Shown: positions 35,001 through 44,000 of the stretch, one piece after another
Layout: each line of letters opens with the position of its first letter
Position numbering within the stretch: position 1 is the stretch's first letter
Assembly: GCF_026151205.1 (NCBI RefSeq)
Contig: NC_087072.1
Span: 14,732,169 to 14,796,168, forward strand
Reading direction: 5' to 3'
Source of the DNA: Bolinopsis microptera
Taxonomy: Eukaryota > Ctenophora > Tentaculata > Lobata > Bolinopsidae
Length of the DNA stretch: 64,000 nt
Made by a program: the position numbers and the translations under genes
Notes under the pieces: model-generated
What the model was told of the DNA's origin: nothing
What the model saw: the letters and a program-made list of their open reading frames with translations, nothing else
Database searches by the model: none

Positions 35001-38000
35001 CTGGCCCGAAACAGTTCGATAAAACCTCTGAACTTCCAAAGTTCTCTAGTTTTAAGAGAGCAGATCCAGCTGTTTCGAAGAGCCGTCTAGATTCGATTAA
35101 GAAACTAGCCTCGATTTCGGTGAATGACTTGCCTTCTGTGATTAACTCGACTTCAGTGATTGATCCTGGTCAATCCTCAGTTCAGATTTCTGCTGGGGTT
35201 GGTGGGGAACAGTCAGTCGGTCATGATCAGTCTTCGAGTTCTTCCACTGATGTTCGGGATCAACCTGTTGCTTCTCCTCCTGACGAGCTAGATCAGGACC
35301 TATCCACGAATCCTCCCTTTGGTTCTGTGCAACATATAGAAAACGTTCTTAAAACCGATGATGTTGATTCTTTGAAGTCTTACAAACGTGAAATGACTTG
35401 TAGAAATTTATCTTGTATTAGAGTGAAAACGACTCGTGTACTTCATTTTCATTGCTTGTTGTGTAAGTCGTACTCATACCGTGATTTTAAGAGAGTAGTT
35501 ACGCATATGTTAAAATGTTCTGCCGGGCGAAGTTTTATAACAGCCCCATCTTTGTCCTCGACTTCAGTGATTGATTCGACTCCAGTGATTGATTCGACTC
35601 CAGTGATTGATCCTAGTCAGCCCTCAGTTCAGATTTCTGCTGGGGTTAATGGGGAACAGTCAGTCGGTCATGATCAGTCTTCGAGTTCTTCCACTGATGT
35701 GCGGGATCAGCATGTTGGTTCGTCCACTGCTGAGGTTGATCGAGATCAGCATGTTGCTTTTTCTCAACCCAGAGTATGCTGGGATACGTCTGCAAATTGC
35801 ATTGTTATGGCTTCTAGTGGTAAGAGGAAGCACTATCATTGTCCAGTTTGCGACAAGTCCCACGCATCTCTTTGTCGAATGAATGATCACATTGGTCTGT
35901 GTAGAATCAGAGTAGAATCGTCTGGAAGTGCTCGCCCCGGCAAGGCCGATACCACAAAATTGCTTCAGGCGGAGCTTATTTGTCCATCATCAGGTACGTA
36001 TCTTGTTAGGCGGTGCGCCCAGGGGCCCGCTAGTCCAGTTCATGTAGTTCATAATAAGAATGGTTGGGAGTGTACCGCACCTCTTTGTCGTGATTTTTAC
36101 AACTTCCACAACGGTAGCTTAAATCCAGGTTTTTTGTGTCAACACGTACTAGCTTGTGTAAACCGTAACCTCAATGTTCAGCCAGATTTAATTGATAGTG
36201 TTCTTACATACGATAGTTTTGGTGATGATGATAAGAATCTCATAATGGCTTTTTGTAAAACAGCTAGGGATTTCGGTCTTCCGGTCATCAAGCAGTACAT
36301 TCCCACTATGGTAGATATATGCAGTACTTCTCGATATATCTACTATAGTGTGTTTGCTGGTGATGAGAAGCCGAAATACTACAGTAAGTTAGGGCGTGTA
36401 ATAGTTACTTATGATAGGTGTAGTAAAACACATAAATGTGAGTGTGGCATCAAATCTTGTCTTCATCGGAAAGTTGCAGTTCTCGCATCAGAGATTAATC
36501 CGGTTATTGGTGAGTCACGCCCCGAGGATGACAGTGACCCCAATGAACTGATGTTTGCAGAAGCGATGATGCAATATGTACTAAAGAACAAAGTCATACC
36601 CTTTGACGTGACTGGATTTAAGGATCACTCACCAAAGGCGGAGTTTGCTCCGATTGAAACAAAGTGTCACAAATGTACTGATGTTGATCTTGTAACCTTT
36701 GACGTGAGCAACCGTGGCTGTATATTCACCATGCATGAAAAGAAAACAGGTGTTAAAGTTGTCACTAAGAATTGTCCTATTTGCTCCATGAGGTATAGAT
36801 ATGCCGAGTATTCAGAAGGTTATTTCAATTTTAATAATAATTCATTTTTCTCTATTTCTCTGATGGAAGTTGCTCTCGCAGCTTGGATCAAGAACACTTC
36901 GTTGACTGCTTTTTTTGAGATAATGTCAGTTATGACCGACGTTAAATACAACATCCACCTCTTACTTGACGCTGTTAAAGCATACATGGCCTTAAAGGAT
37001 TTGAATCTTGATAAAACTCTTAATTGTTATAGGTGTGGCCATTTTCCTGTTTATTTGACGTACGATGTAATAAGGAGTGTTTGTTTTGATGTTAAACCTG
37101 GTGAAGTAACTAACCATGAGTATTCTAGCTCTTCAGCAATGCATTTAAATTGTTCACAGCACAATCTATCTAGGTCATATCTTGATAAGAAATCTCCTCA
37201 TTACAGTAGCAATGTTAAGCACTTCTCCATGAAAAAAGGTCAGACTCTTCCACCTATTGTCAGTTCTAAAAATTTTAGTAGTATAGATCCATACACACGG
37301 CCCCTCCTTGCTAATGATAAAGCTGAAGAAATCAAACTGCCATTAGAACGCATAGAACAACTTGTGAATTCTACAAATTCATATAAGCAGCTTAAAGATA
37401 TTTGTAAGTCACTTGATATTGAAACACGTGGAGGCAAGAGCCACATGGTTGCACGTCTTATAGACCTAGAAGGTAATACCCAACTTTATTCAGTAGTTCG
37501 CAAGAATTTTACCAAGCTCACTGGAAAATCTGGAGGTGTCTTACGAGCATTCTGTCCCCATGGTGTGTGCTATGGTATTAAGTTCCTTACAATGCCCGAA
37601 TCAGTGGCCGACTATGCTAACCTTATAACTTCGTTTCAAGTTCAACCTAGCTTTAATTTTTCCGACATAGCAACGACTTGGGGCAATCACATGGAAGGAA
37701 ATTATCCAGGTTTTTGTAGACCATACCGGGGTCGTTTAGGTGACCCCGAGTGCCCAAAGTCGGAAATGTACAAAGATGGTCGTAAAACAGCTATATTTAA
37801 TCATAACACATACACTACCTGCCAGCTTGATATAAGTAGTTACGACCACACTTCAGTTCATCCTATAAGCTTACTTCCATCTGTTCTAATGTTGTTTGAC
37901 ATCTTCCATGAGTCCAATCAAACTTTAGTCGACACGTACTTAAGGTCTGTTAAATGTACTAATCTAGGAGCCTATTTAAATACGTCAGTAGTAGAACAGC

Positions 38001-41000
38001 AGAACCACGTCCTTGCGCTCACAAAAAGTTTTTGCAATGAGATGAGTCCTGAACAGCACATATTGTTTGTATCGTATCTTACTAGTGTCCACAACAAGAA
38101 GATAAACGATGCTTGGAAAAGTCGAGTTGAGAAAAATGTTGGAGAAGAGTGTGTGGTAGATGAGTTGGGATTTCTAGTCCGGAAGGGTGTTGAAAAAACG
38201 TCTTCAAATTCAACCCGTTTTGACACTCCTTCAACGAGTGACTTGAAATCTCCTCACCCGCTGCCTCTTCTGCAAGATCCCTCTTCTGATTCGTCAGCCC
38301 TTAACTCTGTTGTTTATGCGGTGTCATTAAGTAGTATAGGTGAACCTATACTTGATGAGGAGACTTGTTTATGCCACGAACTGCTTTCTTTTGTCTGTGG
38401 CAAGACCCCCTACAACCAGTTAGTACATTTTAGGATGAAGAAGAAGATCGATAAGAAAATTTCAGATGTAAGCGGTTCGACATCCGACCCCTGCTCGATC
38501 TTTTCTATCTGTTTTCTTCCTGATCTGAAGAAGCTTGGTGTACTGCTGATAGAATCTAAAGCAACCTCTTTAAATATGGGAATCGGTCTAGATAATTGCT
38601 TGCAATCTCAGAATTCCATGGTAGACTTCATTGTTCTTACTCAGCCTGATGATGATAAGTATTTTAATGGCGTTTGTTCACATTTTGATGTCTCTTATTT
38701 TGATAGCCAGGTGAGGTTCGAAACTGTTGCATACATAGCTAAGTCCGGCCAATCTATCTATTCAGGCTTTGTTCGTATTGGCGACAATTTTTATGAAATG
38801 ACCAACAGTAAATGTAATCTACTTTCTGAGCACGCCTTTCTTGAGTTTGCTCGCTCAGCCTGCCTAGTAATATTTAAACTTAGTACACCTTTAAGTAAGA
38901 AGCCTGTAAATATTCCTGTAAACATTCCTGAAGTAGAAAGTAAGAAACCTGTCAACGTCTTTGAGTTTGAACCTTTGTCAGGGATGAAAAGAGCTGCTCC
39001 CTCAAAAGTACAAATTAAGAGGAAGAAAGTAAAGATGGGTCCGGGTCACACTACAAGACCCGTAAGTAAAACGTGGCAAAGCTGCTCAGATACTGGTAGG
39101 TTAGATTTGTATTCAGAGCAGTTTCGTATTTGCCAGTCCGCCACTTCCTGGTATGATGATATTGTTATTAATTCGTACGCCCTCATGTGCCAGTTCAATC
39201 GTTCCAATTCTTTTGTATATCAAGATACCCTTTTAGGAAGTCGTTATTCGTTAAATGGTTTTAGTCCCGTTGATGGTAAGTTTATTCAAATAGTTAATCC
39301 TAACAATAACCACTGGTTTTGCCTTTCCAACGCCCTTACATTCGTTAGAGAGCCACACGTAGTAGAGATATTCGATTCATTAAGAACCCCTCAGTCTTTA
39401 GAAACATGCATGATTATAGATAGATGTATTAGCAGTCAAATTTTACAACTGAGACCACAGACAACAGTCGTTAGATTTGTACAAACTCAAAGTCAAGGTA
39501 ATGGGTATGACTGTGGGCCTTTGGCGCTTGGATTCCTTTGGTCCCTATCTCACGGCCACCATCCCTTAAAGTTTCAACATCTCAAAGGACCGACGATTCG
39601 TAGACAGGTAAGAGAAAGTTTTAGAGATAACAAATTTTTAGCTCCATGCCCGTACAAGCGTCCTGATTTGACTCCTAAGAAAATCCTTAGAACTTTCACC
39701 TTAGAACTTCACTCCAACAGGTTTGTATTTAACAACAGTTTGTATCAGTAACTAATATGGTTAAATTATTTGTAATGATTAACCTTACATCATTATTGTT
39801 ATCGATGTATATGAACATTAATTTATGAGTGAATATGATTCAAATTATTTGAGTGAAACGATTTTGGTTTGCACTGAAGAAATCCGACAATCCTAATCGT
39901 CCTAATCCTAATCCTAATCCTAATCGTCTCTTCATTCCTCAAGTTCCCCTGATCTATCCTAGCACTAAACTACCCATTACCTGGACATATTATTATCACG
40001 AACCTAATCCTTACCTGGACAAATTATTGTCATCCTTACCTGGACAAATTACTGTCATCCTTACCTGGACAAATTATTGTCATCCTTACCTGGACAAATT
40101 ATTGTCATCCTTACCTGGAACTGCTGTATCCTTCCCTAGTATGTAACAGTTTATTTACCTGAAACTACTCCTTATCTGGAAGTCCTCGTTATATAGCTTT
40201 ATAGTACTTCCCCTGGAACTTCAACATCTCCTACTACAGCTGGAACTTACATGTCATACCTACAACTTCTCCTTCCCTAACATTGCTACATACCTAAAAC
40301 TTCTCCTTCCCTAACATTGCTACATACCTAAAACTTCTCCTTCCCTAACATTGCTACATACCTAAAACTTCTCCTTCCCTAACATTGCTACATACCTAAA
40401 ACTTCTCCTTCCCTAACATTGCTACATACCTAAAACTTCTCCTTCCCTAACATTGCTACATACCTGTAACTGCTACAATTTGCTATTTGCGTTAAATTAT
40501 TATTATTGAATTTTGATTCATGTCTGATTATTGATTTATATGATTCGGATCTGATTAAAAACAATGAAAAAGCTGTCTTATTTTAATCGAAATAATTACA
40601 AACAATTAAAATGAAATAAGAATAAATAACAAAATAAAATATTACCTAATATATAATAACTCAGAAATGTTGACAATGTAGAAAATATAATGTGACACCG
40701 AAAATCACTATAATGTGTACACGCTGTCAAATGTGATTAGCTGTGTACACTGTACCTGTTCATAGGAATTTCTCTGATTGCTTGAAATGTAAGAATAAAT
40801 GAAGTCATTCAGTGAGGGACAACAACTAAAATTGAACAGTACTGCAGTAGGTATAGATGTGGATACTGGCGGGGAGGTGATCATTGTTTGTTTACATTAA
40901 TAGGGAACACATGTTCAGGAGGCTGAGGAGGTGATCATTGTTTGTTTACATTTTAGGTGGAACACATGTTCAGGAGGCTGAGGAGGTGTTACATATTTTG

Positions 41001-44000
41001 TATTATAGAAGGCTTGTAACACATGTAACGCCTTCTTGTTACCCCCCTTTGAGGACCCCGAATTATTTTCTGAACGAAAGCTCAAAAATAACCGAGAAAT
41101 CGACCTTCTTATTAACTCATTTTGATGACCGTTTCTAACCTAAAATTGCACGAAAAATCGATTTAGCTAGGTTTCAGAACCTATAAACACTTCCTTATTC
41201 CTCAAAATCGATGTTTTATAGTTTAGAATGCAAGCAACAAGCAACATATATTTTGATCCTTCGGTTCTACAGCTCTTGACCTAGGGCTGAAACCGAAAGA
41301 TCGAGGCAATCCTAACCTTAACTGATCGAACTTGAGCGAAGAGCAGAGTACGACAAAACACAGCAGGTAAGCATCTCATTTTTGTGACTGTTTCTCACCT
41401 GTACAACGTTGCACGAGAAATCGATTAAAGTTGGTTTTACAGCCCAATAACGCTTCCTTTTTCCTCAAAATTGTTGTGTTACTCAAACAAAGAACATGTT
41501 GATTCAGAAAATAATTCGGGGTCCTCAAAGGGGGGTAACAAGAAGGCGTTACATGTGTTACAAGCCTTCTATAATACAAAATATGTAACACCTCCTCAGC
41601 CTCCTGAACATGTGTTCCACCTAAAATGTAAACAAACAATGATCACCTCCTCAGCCTCCTGAACATGTGTTCCCTATTAATGTAAACAAACAATGATCAC
41701 CTCCCCGCCAGTATCCACATCTATAGTACTAGATAATCGCATATAAAAGGAGTTGGCAAGATGGTGTAGAATTCTAGAGAACAGTAGATGGGACACAGCT
41801 TATTTACTACATAAACCGTACGGTTAAAATTGTATACATGCTAGACCCACCAAACTTCCCAGGGACACTTCTGATATAAAATATAAATACCAATCGATTC
41901 CAGCTCAATTCGTGGGAATTTAGGATAATGTTGATTTTTTGTTCATTTCGTTCATTCCATGAACCAGGGGAATATTTCGCACTTCTAAGTGACTGGAAAT
42001 GTTAGTACACATGCCCCTCTACCATACCAGATCGATTCCATGTTAGTCCAGGCATAATTACCGCTAAAAAGCATGTTTCTAAAAATGTTTCCAAAATCTT
42101 AACTACTGCTCAGAAACCAAAATGAAAATATTGCCCAGAGCCCTTTCTGAACGAGCTGGACCCACCAAACTTCCCGGGGACACTCCTGGTATCAATAGCA
42201 ATCGATCCTAATCGGTTTCAGCTCAGTCCAGGACATTCTGAGACAATGTTCATTTTTTGTTCATTTCATTCATTCCATGAATTCGATAAATATTTCAAAA
42301 CTAGCTGGAAATGTCAGTACACATGCCATCCTATCATACCAGAGCAAATTCATCTTAGTTTACGGACAAATACAGCAAAAAAACATCGATAAAAAGTTGT
42401 CTCAAACTGTTCCAAAATCTCGGATTCATCTTCTGCGCGAAATCCGAACGACATAGAATTAATTAAAGGGCTCCTATTTTCGCGCGCGTGAGTTAAATTA
42501 GACGACGCGACGGACGCGATATCGTCGCGTGTCAATCAAGTATCATGTCAATGTTGGATTGAGTTTCCTCGATTATCGCCAATTTAATTACAAACTACCG
42601 AAATGCATACATCGTATCTTTGACTAGTGCTTGGTGGTATAATACTTTGGTGAGTCTTCCTGTACCAACCCAGTTATTTTCGTCACGACAAGTTGATTGA
42701 TGATTTTCATTCCTACAGGACGAGATTGACGACGCTGACGGCAACTGCGTGATTGAAGACATAGAAGTCGAGGAGGATGAGACAGAGGAACCACCCCAGA
42801 CAGACCACAAGGATTTGGTTCTGGAGATGACAGCCGACATTCCTTTCGTTATAGACTCTCCTGAACATCTTACAGAGTTAAATGCATTGGTGTCTGGACA
42901 GAGCGACTCTAACGTGGAGGCAATTATTAAGAGAATCGTAGCTTCAAACCATCCGACCTTGAAAGAGGAGAACAAGGCTAAAACCGCTACGTTTTATGTC
43001 GTGCTTATTAAGTATCTTGTCAGCAAATATGGGGAGGGTAAACTTTCAAAGAATGTTCTGGACGTATCTTGTAAAGCACTGTTTTCAGTTACCAAGCATG
43101 TTCAGAAAGAGATTTATAAGCATTTCTTCGATGTTTTGAATTCACTGAAGCATCTCGTCGCGAAAAACACTGGCAAATCTTTGAGTGCAGTCTTCAGCAA
43201 GCGTTATGTTATCTATCTGTACATTCTACAGAGAATTTACCCAGTAACGGACTACAAACATCCAGTATTAACGCCAGTACTCATGTCAATAAACTGGGCC
43301 CTCTCAGCCTGTTCTGTCAAGAAATTGACGGATTTGAAAGTAGGTGTGTTTTTGTGTGGCTTTGTGTTGCAGTGCTCTAAAGGAAGGTATTCTCCAGAGG
43401 TCATCTACTTTCTGACTCAAGTTTTAAGATGTTTGGCTACAGCGACCTCTGCAAAAAGCCAGGAATATGTCAGCAATTTCAAGATCAGGCCAGATGGCTT
43501 GGCTGACAACACAAAACCGGGAAAGTTGTCGATCAGTCAGTTATATGACAATCATACCTCGAAATCAGATGTCATATATGCTTTGTTAATGATCACAAGG
43601 ACTGCAATGCGAAACGCTAACGACTTCACTGGGTTCAGCGGAGTATTTCATCCTCTTGTAGAATCCCTGAAACATGTGCAGGCTGAACAGTGGCACACTG
43701 ATATCCAGTCCTTCATCACATCTCTCACTGCTTCATACGACCAATACTCTCAGAAAATAATGCCTTTCCTACGGTATCAAAACATTAAGCCCGTTTCAAT
43801 CAAAATGTACGAACCTAAATTCGGAGATGTCTTTGTGAGAGACAGGAAGGACAAGGATGAGACCAAATATTTGAAGAAGAAGATTAAGACTGAGATGAAG
43901 GGAGCTATCCGCGAGATTAGAAAGGATAACAAGTTTATCAGCCGTGTGAAACACAAGGAGCAAGAGAGTTCTGATAAGGCGAGGAAACGTAAGGTCAACG

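Larger units (their letters stand above)
29870..42450 (+). mobile_element. Zisupton-like (KDZ) DNA transposon with repeat-array termini
   Basis: Inferred composite of about 12.6 kb inside NOP14 intron 7. The two ends are related in inverted orientation: GCGCGAAAT...GAATCCGAGATTTTGGAAC at about 29877-29913 corresponds to the complement of about 42405-42445. Each end continues inward into the same 325-bp-type repeat. On the left this is a homogeneous array of about 9.4 units; on the right it is about 1.9 diverged units in reverse orientation. Between them lie subterminal repeats, the 1,746-codon transposase-like ORF and 3' minisatellites. An independent MITE sits at 40854-41723. Precise termini and the target duplication could not be determined. 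Confidence 0.6.
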
